Below, piece by piece: positions 33,186 to 42,095 of a stretch of 64,000 nt of DNA. The notes under the pieces are model-generated. The model ran no database searches. It worked only from the letters and a program-made list of their open reading frames with translations, and was not told the DNA's origin. The translations under genes and the position numbers were made by a program. Positions within the stretch are counted from its first letter, which is position 1. The number at the start of each line of letters is the position of its first letter. Source of the DNA: Limnospira fusiformis SAG 85.79 (GTDB lineage Bacteria > Cyanobacteriota > Cyanobacteriia > Cyanobacteriales > Microcoleaceae). The stretch covers positions 3,337,403 through 3,401,402 of the forward strand of contig NZ_CP051185.1 in assembly GCF_012516315.1 (NCBI RefSeq), given 5' to 3'.

Positions 33186-33395
33186 CTCCAGGGTTGAACG
33201 AGTTTGCTCTATTGTCTCATGTTTCTCGATCTACCCTGGTGGCTGATGAAGCTCACCCCACCTGCCTTGGGCAGGTGGGGGTGTCGGTGCTAACCTCGAA
33301 CTGTGCTAGTCCACAGGTCACACAAACAAGCCCAGCTTCTAGGCGAACCTCGAGAACTTTGGATCGAGGGTTCCTCACTGTCCTTACTGATACAT
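33186..33395 (-). ncRNA. Candidate tnpB right end with guide-RNA-like hairpin
   Basis: Directly 3' of the tnpB fragment, the minus strand continues into a stretch closed by a strong hairpin, CCCCACCTGCC (33256-33266) against GGCAGGTGGGG (33270-33280). In IS200/IS605 elements the guide (omega/re) RNA spans the tnpB 3' end and the right-end hairpin. The assignment is by position and structure only. Confidence 0.35.
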
Positions 33396-33770
33396 TTACG
33401 CGACATTTTTCCGGTTGTTCCCGGACAATGCAACGATAGCACTATTACCCGTTAAGGTAACAGAGGCGGTATCCCGCAAAGCTTTTAGAAAGATTCCAAA
33501 AGCACCGTTCCAGTCCCGTGGTAGAGTGAACCCGCACTCAGGACATCGGAACACTTTTGAGCCACCTAGCTGGGAATGGACATGACCACAGTGAGTACAG
33601 GTTTTGCTGGTGTATTCTTCGGTCACATCTACAACTGTTCAGTTATTTCCCCTTGATGTCTCAGGGTTAGTTTGAATCGATAATGCGCCCATTTCAGCAT
33701 GGCGCGGGCAGTCTTAGACCTGATTAGACGCTTCACCTTGGCAACCATATTGGAAGTCTCGAAGGTGGGC
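33396..33770 (-). pseudogene. tnpB C-terminal fragment (zinc ribbon), frameshifted
   Basis: From about 33770 down, the minus strand reads KVRRLIRSK..ARAMLKWAHYRFK, then shifts frame near 33630 and continues VVDVTEEYTSKTCTHCGH...FRCPECGFTLPRDWNGAFGIF to a stop at 33396. That is the last third of a TnpB with its four-Cys zinc ribbon and final RuvC Asp. The N-terminal two-thirds are missing, replaced upstream by a group II intron fragment. Confidence 0.82.
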
Positions 33771-33784
33771 CCAAAAATCAGGCT

Positions 33785-33893
33785 GTGTTATGGGATGGCC
33801 AGGGATGCGACCCAATCAACCAAGGGGTTGAAGTCCTCACCGGGTAGTTATTTCGCCCATTTCAGCTCTATTTCATACCCGAAGGTCTCGCAC
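33785..33893 (-). mobile_element. Group II intron 5' fragment
   Basis: Starts GTGCGAGACCTTCGGG at 33893 and continues with the conserved early domain I sequence (GGGTATGAAATAG..CTGAAATG, CCGGGTAGTTATTTCG region) for about 110 nt before similarity stops. The rest of the intron is absent. Confidence 0.75.
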
Positions 33894-34265
33894 CATACTT
33901 GGTATTATACCGTATTGCCGTCAAATGTTAACCTAATTTGAGATTAAATCATGCTCTTCGAGAAGAGCTTCGCTCTACGGCGAGTGAGCTTAAGAATACC
34001 TCGTGCAGCAATATTGAGCGCCCCATTGAGGTCGGCATTGTATCGCTTGCCCTAGGAAAATTTAGCCAGGGCATAGTTTTTGCCATCCCGCCCTTTCGAC
34101 TCCACTGCCGTCATAAGCCAGCTTTTAGGTGGAGCTACGACATCAATGACCTTACCGCCTATCTCTTGCCATTTCATCTCCGTCAAATCTCGAATCATAC
34201 CTTTAAGCCATCCATGAAAGCGTTGGCGAAGTAAGGAGCGCTTGCGCCCCCCCTTAGTCTTCCAT

Positions 34266-36026
34266 CCTACATTCCGCAGGTTGATAGGTAATTAACCGGA
34301 TGCGTAGTAATAGCGCTCAACGGGTGGACCGAAGAGGTGAATAATCAATCGCCGTTCATCATTGAGATTGCTAATCTGCCTTTGCCCATCGAGATTAACC
34401 CAGTGGATTCCTTGAAACTTCTGCATAATCCAGCGAAAGGTCGGTTTAGCGGTGGGTTGTTGGCGTTGGTCGCGCACCGTTTGCTTCTGAGCATCTAGCG
34501 CCTGTCGCAGTTGGCGTTCGGCGAGGGTATACACCATAAGGGTTAGGGCCATGATGAGAGCTAAGGCCTCGACCCGCTGCGGCTTTTTGACAAAGACGCT
34601 ACTGGCAAAGAAGAGGGGGTCTTTGAGGAAGCGAAAGCCTCTCTCGACGGTCTGTTGCCCTTTATATTCGCTCAAGCAGGTCTGAGCCGGCCAGAGGGAT
34701 TGCTCCAGTTGATTGGTGGCTAGAATAAAGCGACTACGCTGACGGCTAAAGCGGTCTTCCGCCGTGGCGGTCTGCTGTAACGTGGCCTGGAGCCGATAGC
34801 CCTGAACTGGGGTGGGTTCGGCGGATTTGGCGGGACGACCGGGGGGTCGCTTGGCCCGCACCGTCTCCAGGGAGACCTGAGTGAGCTGATGCACCTCGAG
34901 TCCATCTTGAAACTGCATCAAGGCCTCGAGGGCATCGGGTTTGCAAGCAAAGACCCGCTGGGTCAGCTTTTTCAATTGGCGGTTGAGGCGGTGTTCGAGC
35001 TTCTCTAATTCGGGTTGCCAGAGGTCGGCATTGGCTTTGCGGGTTTGGCTTTCGACGAGGCGCCAGCGCTGGCGCACTCCGGCATAGGTCTGCTCAATCT
35101 CCCACATCCGGTAATCCTTGGAGTTGCAGGGGACTTCAGTCAGTCGGGTGACATCGCTGTGCACCAGCTCTTGAGCCGCTTTTAGGGTCAGCGGCACCCG
35201 TGATAGCCACCCCGTGGTCTCCATCTGCTGCAGATTGGCTGCTGTGTAAAAGGCGGCATCCATCACAACGATACCGTCGCTAGTCCATTGGTCACCAAAC
35301 GCCTTGAGCACCTCTGCAAACTGCTGAGTGTCCTGTTCATTGCCACTGGCCAACTGCAACCATAGCGGCACGCCACCGTCGGCGGCACAGACTAGAGTCA
35401 TCAAAAACTGTTTCAAATCTGGACGATGGTCTCGGGAATAGCCTCGACACAGCCGAATTGGGCTGGGTTCTGCTGATGTCTCACCGGGGGGAGCTGACTC
35501 AAGTCCTACCTCGGATTTCCCCTTCGAGCACCGCTGATACTTCCCTTCTACTGAGATCGAGGTGGCATCGAGATGACGCTGTTGAATATCAATTCCAAAT
35601 CGTTCCACAGCCTGGAGCGCCACCTGGAGAAAAAATGATGTCGTCCCTTCTGCGTAGAGTTCATCCAACACTCGACCTAAGCGGTCGTCATTCAAGTGAC
35701 GAGCCTCTACCCCTTCCCCGAGCAGATGAGACACCGCTTTACTCTCAAAAAACTCGCTGAATAAATACAACGGTGCACTGAGAAAGCCTAGGGCGTTCAA
35801 AATCATGGCTTTAACCACTTGTCCGGCACTCACATGCTCCAAGCTATGAGGTTCAATCCGCTTATCCGTCAACTCGACCAGGCCAAGTTCGTCAATCACT
35901 CCAGCCACTAAACCCAGATGGTCTAAATTTTTAATCTGCATCGCCAGAGCCTACCGCTCGAAGGAACCCTTTCTAGCCTAGACTAGCACCATATCTTTTA
36001 TTCCCTGTCAACCTGCGGAATGTAGG
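34266..36026 (-). mobile_element. IS element (IS1634/IS4-superfamily type), intact, 1,761 bp
   Basis: Terminal inverted repeats: CCTACATTCCGCAGGTTGA (34266) matches its complement TCAACCTGCGGAATGTAGG (ends 36026), about 23 bp with one mismatch. The flanks are TTCCAT on both sides (34260-34265 and 36027-36032), a 6-bp target duplication. Removing IS and one TTCCAT restores the tnpB frame (GLKGW-KTKGG region). Base composition is visibly more GC-rich than the neighbourhood. Confidence 0.9.
34292..35941 (-). CDS. IS1634-type transposase (DDE)
   Basis: 549 residues, uninterrupted. The N terminus (MQIKNLDHLGLVAGVIDELG) is the DUF4277 domain typical of these transposases. DDE-type segments are QQRHLDATSISVEG (first Asp), GIVVMDAAFYTAANL (second Asp) and QQTVERGFRFLKDPLFF (Glu region). 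Product acts on the 23-bp ends of its own element. High GC and long clean frame suggest recent arrival from a GC-richer source. Confidence 0.88.
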   Translation of the reverse strand: MQIKNLDHLGLVAGVIDELGLVELTDKRIEPHSLEHVSAGQVVKAMILNALGFLSAPLYLFSEFFESKAVSHLLGEGVEARHLNDDRLGRVLDELYAEGTTSFFLQVALQAVERFGIDIQQRHLDATSISVEGKYQRCSKGKSEVGLESAPPGETSAEPSPIRLCRGYSRDHRPDLKQFLMTLVCAADGGVPLWLQLASGNEQDTQQFAEVLKAFGDQWTSDGIVVMDAAFYTAANLQQMETTGWLSRVPLTLKAAQELVHSDVTRLTEVPCNSKDYRMWEIEQTYAGVRQRWRLVESQTRKANADLWQPELEKLEHRLNRQLKKLTQRVFACKPDALEALMQFQDGLEVHQLTQVSLETVRAKRPPGRPAKSAEPTPVQGYRLQATLQQTATAEDRFSRQRSRFILATNQLEQSLWPAQTCLSEYKGQQTVERGFRFLKDPLFFASSVFVKKPQRVEALALIMALTLMVYTLAERQLRQALDAQKQTVRDQRQQPTAKPTFRWIMQKFQGIHWVNLDGQRQISNLNDERRLIIHLFGPPVERYYYASG

Positions 36027-36238
36027 TTCCATCCTTTCAGGTTCTCAAAGACAATGGCATCGGCATTGAACTGTTGGGCAATCTGCACAATACGCTTCGA
36101 GACAATCTGCCCAATTTGACGGTTGATATTACGGCATTTGCGGTAGGTATGAGAGCAGAAGCCTTTCTGGAGACTTCCACCTAGCCCCATTGTCTTACTA
36201 GCTCGTTTAGATACCGATTTCAGCCGCTTATCTCGACG

Positions 36239-36280
36239 GTCGCCGTTCCGCTGGACGCAGGTTCCAGCGGCTGCGGCGAC
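36239..36280. repeat. Palindromic in-frame insert inside tnpB
   Basis: GTCGCCG-TT-CCGCTGG-loop-CCAGCGG-CTG-CGGCGAC forms a two-step stem. It encodes about 15 residues (EVAAAAGTCVQRNGD) placed between DID and RRDKRLK, where TnpB relatives as I recall them run straight through. GAC borders both sides. Confidence 0.55.
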
Positions 36281-37080
36281 TTCGTCTATGTCTCTGGCTG
36301 GGTGAATAAACTCCCGATAGGTTACAGTGCCGTCAAAATTCACGACTGCCACAGTAGCGGTGGTGTTGATACCCAGGTCAACACTTACAACTCGACCCTC
36401 TCCCTCCCGTTGAGGTGGATGACACTCAAATGGAACTGAGAGATGACAGGCTTTTTTCTGCTCATTGAAGATAAGGGACGGTGACAGCAGCTTGTTACTA
36501 TCTACGGTATGCCGTTCTCGTAGGCTGGTTATCTCAATGGTAGTCCAGACCCAATCAGTTCCGTTAAATACCTTGATGTCGATGCGGTCATAGCCATGGA
36601 GTTTATAGCACTGACCCTTATACAGGGTCGGATAACAGCCACTGTTGGGATTGAGTACGGGAGGTTTGGCATCCCGACGTTGACGAGTTCCCGATTGCCA
36701 TTCCCGATATCGGGTCATGTAGCTACTGACTTGGCCAGCGGCGAAAACAATGGCGGCTCTTCGGTAGTAGCTGGGGAACTTGTAAAAGGTTTGGTCAAAT
36801 TGCCGGTATTTGGGGTTAGGGTTCTTGGCGGTTTGGTGAATCAGTTTCTCAACGGCTAGAACCCGTTTTTGACTCGATAACCCCCCTAGAGATGGCCAAT
36901 GAGTTAAGAGAATTCCCATCAAATGCCGACAGACACCTAGGGAGACCTCAACCGTCTGGAGCAGCAGCACTTGCTGGCTGGCTGTCGGGTTAAGATTCCA
37001 TAGGTCTGTACGGATGATTGATGTGGTTTGTGCCATAACGGTATGATAACCTAAGGCTTGTCAGATCGGCGGCTCCTTGA

Positions 37081-37109
37081 CCCCCACCTGCCGTTGGGCG
37101 AGGTGGGGG
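37081..37109. repeat. Hairpin upstream of the disrupted tnpB
   Basis: CCCCCACCT (37081-37089) pairs with AGGTGGGGG (37101-37109). It resembles the CCCCACCTGCC hairpin at 33256-33280, so the two may mark the ends of related IS200/IS605-type elements. Confidence 0.45.
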
Positions 37110-37261
37110 AATGCGTCGCTATTTTTGTTCAAATTTGCTCAGGGTTTTTTGAGGATAATCCATTACATCAGACTTACCCAAACCTACCCATAACTAGACT
37201 TTTTTATGTCACGATCGCTCTCCCCCCTATCTTGAGAGGGGGATTCACAATCGACCCAAAA

Positions 37262-37318
37262 ACGGTAATTAGGGGCGGGTTCACGAACAATCTGCTCGAA
37301 ATAGAGGATGATTGCTAG
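37262..37318. repeat. Short dispersed repeat, copy 1
   Basis: AGGGGCGGGTTCACGAACAATCTG...GAAATAGAGGATGATTG matches 51629-51687 with a few changes. Rest of the 37037-37361 gap: nothing else recognised. Confidence 0.5.
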
Positions 37319-37361
37319 AGGCGGCGGCTACAGCAGGGGAAGTCGAAACGCCCCTATTACT

Positions 37362-37934
37362 CTATGTAGTTGTTGATGCCAAATGCTTCTCAATCACCTC
37401 AGAAATATCTGAGGGTTTGACTCGCGTATAATGAGCCTTATCTGGCATGACAACTAAGTTGGGCCCTAATTTACATTTTTTCAGACAACCTGTTTTTTCA
37501 ATTTTAACTTGATCATGCAATCCGCGATCGCATAAGGCTTGCTCCAGGACTCGACAAACTGCTTGTCCTCCTCGCTGGCGACAATCAGATTTCTGACAAA
37601 CTAGAATTTTCGCCGGTTTAGGCTGGCTTTTGGTTGAGGGCCTCACAGAGTTGACTGGGCGCACTGAGGGTTCAGATGCTGGTATAATCTTGGTGGCTTT
37701 GAGTTTGACTTTGGCATTTTTTAAATTGAGGATTTTTTCGCCAAATACTCTCACCTCTAACCCCTCAGATAACAGGTGTTTTGCCTCGTCACGTAATCGC
37801 TTAGATAGCTTAATTGTATACAATCCTGATGTAGTCATCAGTTGCAGGATTTGCGGGGTTTTGCCTTTTAATAAAATCTGCAAAACTCTACCCGAAAGGC
37901 TGAAATCCGAAACTTGCTTATTGAATTTAGACAT
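37362..37934 (-). CDS. (2Fe-2S) ferredoxin-like (thioredoxin-fold) protein
   Basis: 190 residues. Residues 1-85 form an N-terminal domain (VSDFSLSGRVLQILLKG, LRDEAKHLLSEGLEVRVFGEK) common to these cyanobacterial proteins. A Pro/Ser linker precedes a C-terminal thioredoxin-like [2Fe-2S] domain (about 108-190) with the four ligand cysteines in LVCQKSDCRQRGG...VCRVLEQAL and KTGCLKKCKLGPN, like the NuoE/HoxE-type cluster site. It probably carries electrons in the cytoplasm; partner unknown. It shares strand and spacing with the Asr1405-family gene upstream. Confidence 0.82.
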   Translation of the reverse strand: MSKFNKQVSDFSLSGRVLQILLKGKTPQILQLMTTSGLYTIKLSKRLRDEAKHLLSEGLEVRVFGEKILNLKNAKVKLKATKIIPASEPSVRPVNSVRPSTKSQPKPAKILVCQKSDCRQRGGQAVCRVLEQALCDRGLHDQVKIEKTGCLKKCKLGPNLVVMPDKAHYTRVKPSDISEVIEKHLASTTT

Positions 37935-37981
37935 AATTTTTGCGGTTTGTTTGGTGTGCTTGGGTTCATGGGATTTATTGC

Positions 37982-38227
37982 CTAACTACGATTCCAGGCC
38001 CTTTCCAGAGATAGGGCTAGTTCCCGTGGCGATGCACTTAACCTTCTCAGGACACTAGCAAGCTGAACAGCTTCGGTGGTGTTGGTAATCTTTACCCGCA
38101 GCGGGTGATCTACCTGACACCAACAGCTAATTCCCAATTCTTGCAGCCGCCGATAGACCTGCCACCTTTTTGACCAGGCCACTTCTACTACTTCACCGGA
38201 CTTCGGATCTAATTCTGATGAATTCAT
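37982..38227 (-). CDS. Asr1405/Asl0597 family protein
   Basis: The open frame reaches 38326, but the ATG at 38227 (MNSSELDPKSGEVVEV) gives an 81-residue protein that fits the family size. The conserved core is VEVAWSKRWQVYRRLQELGISCWC...PLRVKI. The family is named from Nostoc sp. PCC 7120 genes, is confined to cyanobacteria, and has no established function. It lies 48 bp upstream of the ferredoxin-like gene on the same strand. Confidence 0.75.
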   Translation of the reverse strand: MNSSELDPKSGEVVEVAWSKRWQVYRRLQELGISCWCQVDHPLRVKITNTTEAVQLASVLRRLSASPRELALSLERAWNRS

Positions 38228-38515
38228 TACCACATCTAAATGAAAGAGATTTGCACTAAATTGGGCTGATGACTGCTGCCCTAGCTCACAAATGACTCGG
38301 ATAGTCCCATATTTCATTGATAACACAAATGATATCTTTTCTCAATAGTCTGTTTATAAAAGTTTACGAAAACGTCAGCCCGGTCGAGTGGCAACTTCAA
38401 CATCCGCATATATACTTACAGTAAAAAATCTGTAAATTTGGATACATTTTTTCTAAAATTATGCCAAAATTTTAGTAGGGGAATTTTTTAATCATAAAAT
38501 CGGAGATTTAAAATC

Positions 38516-39022
38516 ATGAGTTTAGAAGAACAAGCCCGGGAATTGTTGGTCCAGAATCGTCACCATAAGCAGCATCTTGACGAAACGATGCTTTCGCGGG
38601 CGGCCCAGGAAAGCGATCGCGCACCTGGAGCTGGTTCGGAGCCTAATCACAGTATGGCGGACGAACAAGCACGGGAACTGTTAGCCGAAACCCGTCACCA
38701 TGAGGAACATTTACACGAAACCATGCTTTCGCGGGTGGCCCAGGAAAGCGATCGCGCACTTGGAGCTGGTTCGGAACCTAATCACAGTATGGCGGACGAA
38801 CAAGCACGGGAACTGTTAGCCGAAACCCGTCACCATGAGGAACATTTACACGAAACCATGCTTTCGCGGGCGGCCCAGGAAAGCGATCGCGCACGTGGAG
38901 CTGGTTCGGAGCCTAATCACAGTATGGCGGACGAACAGGCGCGGGAACTGTTAGCCGAAACCCGTCACCATGACGAACATATCCACGAAACGATGCTGTC
39001 GCGGTCTAGTGAGGGATATTAG
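38516..39022 (+). CDS. Histidine-rich tandem-repeat protein (46-residue unit)
   Basis: 168 residues made of 3.5 copies of a 46-residue unit (138 bp): EQARELLAETRHHEEHLHETMLSR followed by AAQESDRA.GAGSEPNHSMAD. The helical half carries four to five histidines (RHH..H.H), giving a potential metal- or acid-binding face; the other half looks like a flexible linker. Repeats are nearly identical in DNA too, with a GCGATCGC HIP1 site in each of three linkers, so expansion is recent. GGAG lies about 10 nt before the ATG and a strong hairpin follows the stop, so it appears to be a real single-gene unit. I do not recognise the family. Confidence 0.75.
   Translation: MSLEEQARELLVQNRHHKQHLDETMLSRAAQESDRAPGAGSEPNHSMADEQARELLAETRHHEEHLHETMLSRVAQESDRALGAGSEPNHSMADEQARELLAETRHHEEHLHETMLSRAAQESDRARGAGSEPNHSMADEQARELLAETRHHDEHIHETMLSRSSEGY
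38596..38975 (+). repeat. 138-bp coding tandem repeat
   Basis: Near-identical units inside the His-rich gene. The linker part CAGGAAAGCGATCGCGCAC recurs at about 38606, 38744 and 38876. Confidence 0.8.
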
Positions 39023-39068
39023 CAATAGTAGAGGTAGAGTTAGCATAGCCCCATGAGGGGAGACAAAA

Positions 39069-39111
39069 CCACCTAGGAAGGTAGTTAGCAACCTACTTTC
39101 TTAGGTGGTAG
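39069..39111 (+). terminator. Strong hairpin after the His-rich repeat gene
   Basis: ACCACCTAGGAAGGTAGTT pairs with AACCTACTTTCTTAGGTGGT with few mismatches. No long T tract; it lies between convergent genes. Confidence 0.65.
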
Positions 39112-39117
39112 ATCTGG

Positions 39118-41373
39118 CTAATTATCGCCCAATGTTCCGACTGAATTAACTTGGCAATTTCCGTATTGTTCCGGTGGAATAATCACATCAGTCAGCCAGA
39201 GACTTTGAACATCATCCTCTCGGAGCCAGCCTCTGTCTCCTGGCTGTAGGGTGGTGATTTCCTCTAGGTTATCTATGGGTTGATTAATCCCTTGAGGGTC
39301 GGAGTCGTCCAATTCTGTCGGTAAAGGGGTATTATTGTCTGGTGTAGCTAGATTATGCGATGAGGGAACCGAACACACTTTTAACTCTACCCAAGTTCCG
39401 TCATTTTGGGTTGTTTGTCGTTCGAGAACCTGAAAGACACTATTGCTAGGAACTTCCCCTTTTAATTCCCCTTCCACAAAGTCTTGGTGCAATACAATAG
39501 GACTTGGGGGGATGTTATTCTGTATAGTGCGAGCAGAACTCAATTGGATGACTGATCCAAGCGGAACACCTGCGCCATAGGGGACAGTTGGGGTAGGGAG
39601 AGAAGGATCAGCGGGTCTGGTGGTAAGGGGGGTGCTAGTAGGCGGTTCGTCGGGTTCTGTGGTCTGATCACCCCCTAGGAATGTCCAAGCTAAGGCCCCG
39701 CCAATACCCAACAGTATTAAAATGCCTAATGATAATAACCAAATTGAACGGCTTTTGTTTTTGTCAACTACAATTAATTCGGTTTGCATAGCTGAGTCGT
39801 CAGAACCGCTGAGGTCTGATGAGCTATCGGCTATGGTGTCATCGTTGAGACTAATGGCGGTAGGAACGGAAATTTCCGGTAAGTCTTGAATTGTCTTGGG
39901 GGAAACTTGAAAATGCAGTAGGGCGATGGTAACGTTATCATGGCCGTTTTGGGTGTTGGCAATTTTCAAGAGGCGATCTCGTACTGATGGGAGGGTAGTT
40001 TGACCCTGCAAAACTGGTAAGATTTCGCTCTCCCAATATTGTTCTACCCGATCGCGATCGCTCAATCCATCGGAACATAGGACAAAGATACAATCGGAGT
40101 CAACGGGAAATCTCTGGATGGTAGGATGTAAATTGAGAGAGTGGGTAATTCCGAGGGCTTGAATTAGGGCTCCCGATGATACTTGCTGTAATGCTTCACG
40201 ATAGATAGTATAGCCTAGTCTAACTTCTCGGGAGGCGACATCATCATCAAGGGTAACCTGGTAGCAACCCTCAGGTGTAATCCAGTAGGCGCGGGAGTCT
40301 CCAATATGGGTTAAATATATTTCATGAACATGAGCCAAAGCCATGACTATAGTAGTTCCCATGCGTTGACGACCCTGGCGCTCTTCGGTATCATTGCGAT
40401 CGCTAATGGCATCGTTAGCAATACTAATGGCTCGCTTCAACCGATTGGTCAAGGAAAGGGGGTCCCAATTGGCGGGATGTAGGGGAATTTTTTCCATTTG
40501 TTCCCGTACAATTTCAATAGCTAAACCAGAAGCCACCTCGCCGCCTTCCTGTCCGCCAATACCATCGCAGACAATAGCCAAAGCCATGGAGTTTTCATCA
40601 ATACCATCGTTGTACGCGGACCGATAGCAGGCATCCTCATTATGCGATCGCGTAGGACCTGCATCTGTGACGGTGACAATATCGACTTGTCTTTCTAAAG
40701 ACCGTCCACAAATGACTAAGGCTTGGTCTAGTTGACTGGCCAAGCGCATCGACTTTCTAATTTCCCCGGCTATCAGTTGTTGGGTAAGTTGTTCCAAAAA
40801 TTTCTGAATCCGGCGATCTGCTGTAGGAATTAACGATTGCCAAACTGACCCCAGTTGAGATAGTCCTGCGGCTTTAGCTTGGTAGCGTAATTCCAATAAT
40901 CTGACCAGAGGCCCTTCTACCCGCAGCAGGTCAAAATCAAGTAGACTGGAAGCGACCCCCTGACAACTCAAGGGATACCACAATGTAGCTATCTGCCATA
41001 ACCAGCTTAATTGACGCATGGCTGATGTTTCTTCCCAGACTTGGGATAGTAATGGTCGAAGTTCCCCCGACTTAGGTTCAATGGGGCATCCTTCTAACAG
41101 CCATATATCTTTTTTTAGGGGACTTTTGGCTGCAGGTATCCACCCATAGACCTGGGGAATGTGGAGTCGCTCAGAAAACAGTTTCAGGTAACAGGAAATC
41201 TCCTCGGCGGTAATATCATTTCCGGGAGTTTGCGGAAGTTGTTCGGGTTGAGTGTCCACAAAAATACGACCGCCCTGGCTGAGATAGCGATCGGCAATCA
41301 AAGTTCCAGCGGGCATATCCTCAAAGCCCGTAACGAGCGCCCATAGATAGTATTTTCGCATATCATTTTGCAT
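39118..41373 (-). CDS. PP2C-type protein phosphatase with TM segment and C-terminal SH3-like region
   Basis: 751 residues from 41373 (a second ATG at 41361 is possible). The first about 225 residues resemble the N-terminal region found with cyanobacterial PP2Cs and have no motif I recognise. The phosphatase domain (about 230-490) keeps the metal-binding aspartates: VTDAGPTRSHNEDACY, AIVCDGIGGQEGGEVAS, IGDSRAYW, LCSDGLSDRD and GHDNVTIALL. A single membrane span lies at about residues 545-565, followed by a Pro/Thr-rich linker and a region with an SH3-like pattern (VFQVLERQ...WVELKVC...GWLREDDVQ). It likely reverses kinase signalling at the membrane, with the C-terminal part outside. Confidence 0.87.
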   Translation of the reverse strand: MQNDMRKYYLWALVTGFEDMPAGTLIADRYLSQGGRIFVDTQPEQLPQTPGNDITAEEISCYLKLFSERLHIPQVYGWIPAAKSPLKKDIWLLEGCPIEPKSGELRPLLSQVWEETSAMRQLSWLWQIATLWYPLSCQGVASSLLDFDLLRVEGPLVRLLELRYQAKAAGLSQLGSVWQSLIPTADRRIQKFLEQLTQQLIAGEIRKSMRLASQLDQALVICGRSLERQVDIVTVTDAGPTRSHNEDACYRSAYNDGIDENSMALAIVCDGIGGQEGGEVASGLAIEIVREQMEKIPLHPANWDPLSLTNRLKRAISIANDAISDRNDTEERQGRQRMGTTIVMALAHVHEIYLTHIGDSRAYWITPEGCYQVTLDDDVASREVRLGYTIYREALQQVSSGALIQALGITHSLNLHPTIQRFPVDSDCIFVLCSDGLSDRDRVEQYWESEILPVLQGQTTLPSVRDRLLKIANTQNGHDNVTIALLHFQVSPKTIQDLPEISVPTAISLNDDTIADSSSDLSGSDDSAMQTELIVVDKNKSRSIWLLSLGILILLGIGGALAWTFLGGDQTTEPDEPPTSTPLTTRPADPSLPTPTVPYGAGVPLGSVIQLSSARTIQNNIPPSPIVLHQDFVEGELKGEVPSNSVFQVLERQTTQNDGTWVELKVCSVPSSHNLATPDNNTPLPTELDDSDPQGINQPIDNLEEITTLQPGDRGWLREDDVQSLWLTDVIIPPEQYGNCQVNSVGTLGDN

Positions 41374-41533
41374 AGAGGGTTCTCACATCTGGAGTAGCCA
41401 CCAAATTGGGTTCAGGGAATATTTGGATACCAGACCAGAGTGTCTCGTTTCATACCAATACAATCGAGGGTTACGACACAGACAGCAGCCAAGCATTGGA
41501 ACAACAACACATAGAGTGGTGCAGAAGGGGCGC

Positions 41534-41591
41534 GTGCGTCACGAAATGTAATCTTTTCGTGTTTTCCGAAAATTGTCGGGATGTGACGCAC
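41534..41591. repeat. Small inverted-repeat element (about 60 bp)
   Basis: GTGCGTCA (41534) and TGACGCAC (ends 41591) flank a second hairpin, CACGAAA...TTTTCGTG. Looks like a miniature dispersed palindrome. The remaining gap 41374-41679 shows nothing else. Confidence 0.5.
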
Positions 41592-41679
41592 CCTACAGTT
41601 ATTGGCGCTGAGTGACTGGCTGGTGTGAACTATTGTAGCGCTTATTATCTCCCAGTATAGTTATCATAGGACCGGGATT

Positions 41680-41735
41680 TATAGCACAAGACAGAAAAGT
41701 TAGGACGTATAGCACAAGACAGGAAAGTTAGGACG
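41680..41735 (+). repeat. Two solo IS630-type ends in tandem
   Basis: Two 28-bp units, TATAGCACAAGACAGAAAAG and on to TTAGGACG, at 41680-41707 and 41708-41735. Each equals the transposase-proximal end of the IS630 copies in this window, but no element body follows. Confidence 0.8.
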
Positions 41736-42095
41736 TATAGCACTAGTCAATACGGTTAGGACGCAGCCTTGAGAACAGAATCCATGGCATCATGGAGAGA
41801 ATCAAACTGCTCAATACAATGGCGAATGCGGGCTTTCAACCACGACCAACATTTCTCTATCTTGTTGAGGTCTGGCGAATAAGGCGGAAGATAGAGTAAA
41901 CGGCATTGAGCCGCCTCCGCCAGTTCAGCAATCCGCCCCCCTTGATGAAACGTTGCATTGTCCAGTACTAGAGTTTGACCAGGCTTCAATGTTGGAATTA
42001 AGATGAACTCCAACCACAACTCAAACACTGTCCGATTACAACAACCCTCAAAGGTAAAGGGGGCTAAGAGTTGTTGATGACACCATGCGGCCATA

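Larger units (their letters stand above)
33946..37036 (-). pseudogene. tnpB (second subfamily) interrupted by an IS element
   Basis: The 5' part (37036-36027) encodes about 336 residues of a TnpB with VVSVDLGINTTATVAV (RuvC-I) and IVFENLKGW (RuvC-II). It is cut by an IS at 36026-34266. After the IS the frame resumes at 34265: KTKGGRKRSLLRQRFHGWLKGMIRDLTEMKW...VIDVVAP, then an in-frame TAG near 34054, then GKRYNADLNGALNIAARGILKL to a stop at 33946. Besides the IS and the nonsense codon, the zinc-ribbon region seems altered, so the gene is dead. The family's DLNGALNIAARG (final Asp) is still visible. Confidence 0.85.

Noticed and set aside
38596..38975. CRISPR array
   Set aside because: Repeats are 138 bp, in frame and without spacers; they code for a repeat protein. 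No CRISPR-like array of 25-40 bp repeats was seen anywhere in the window.
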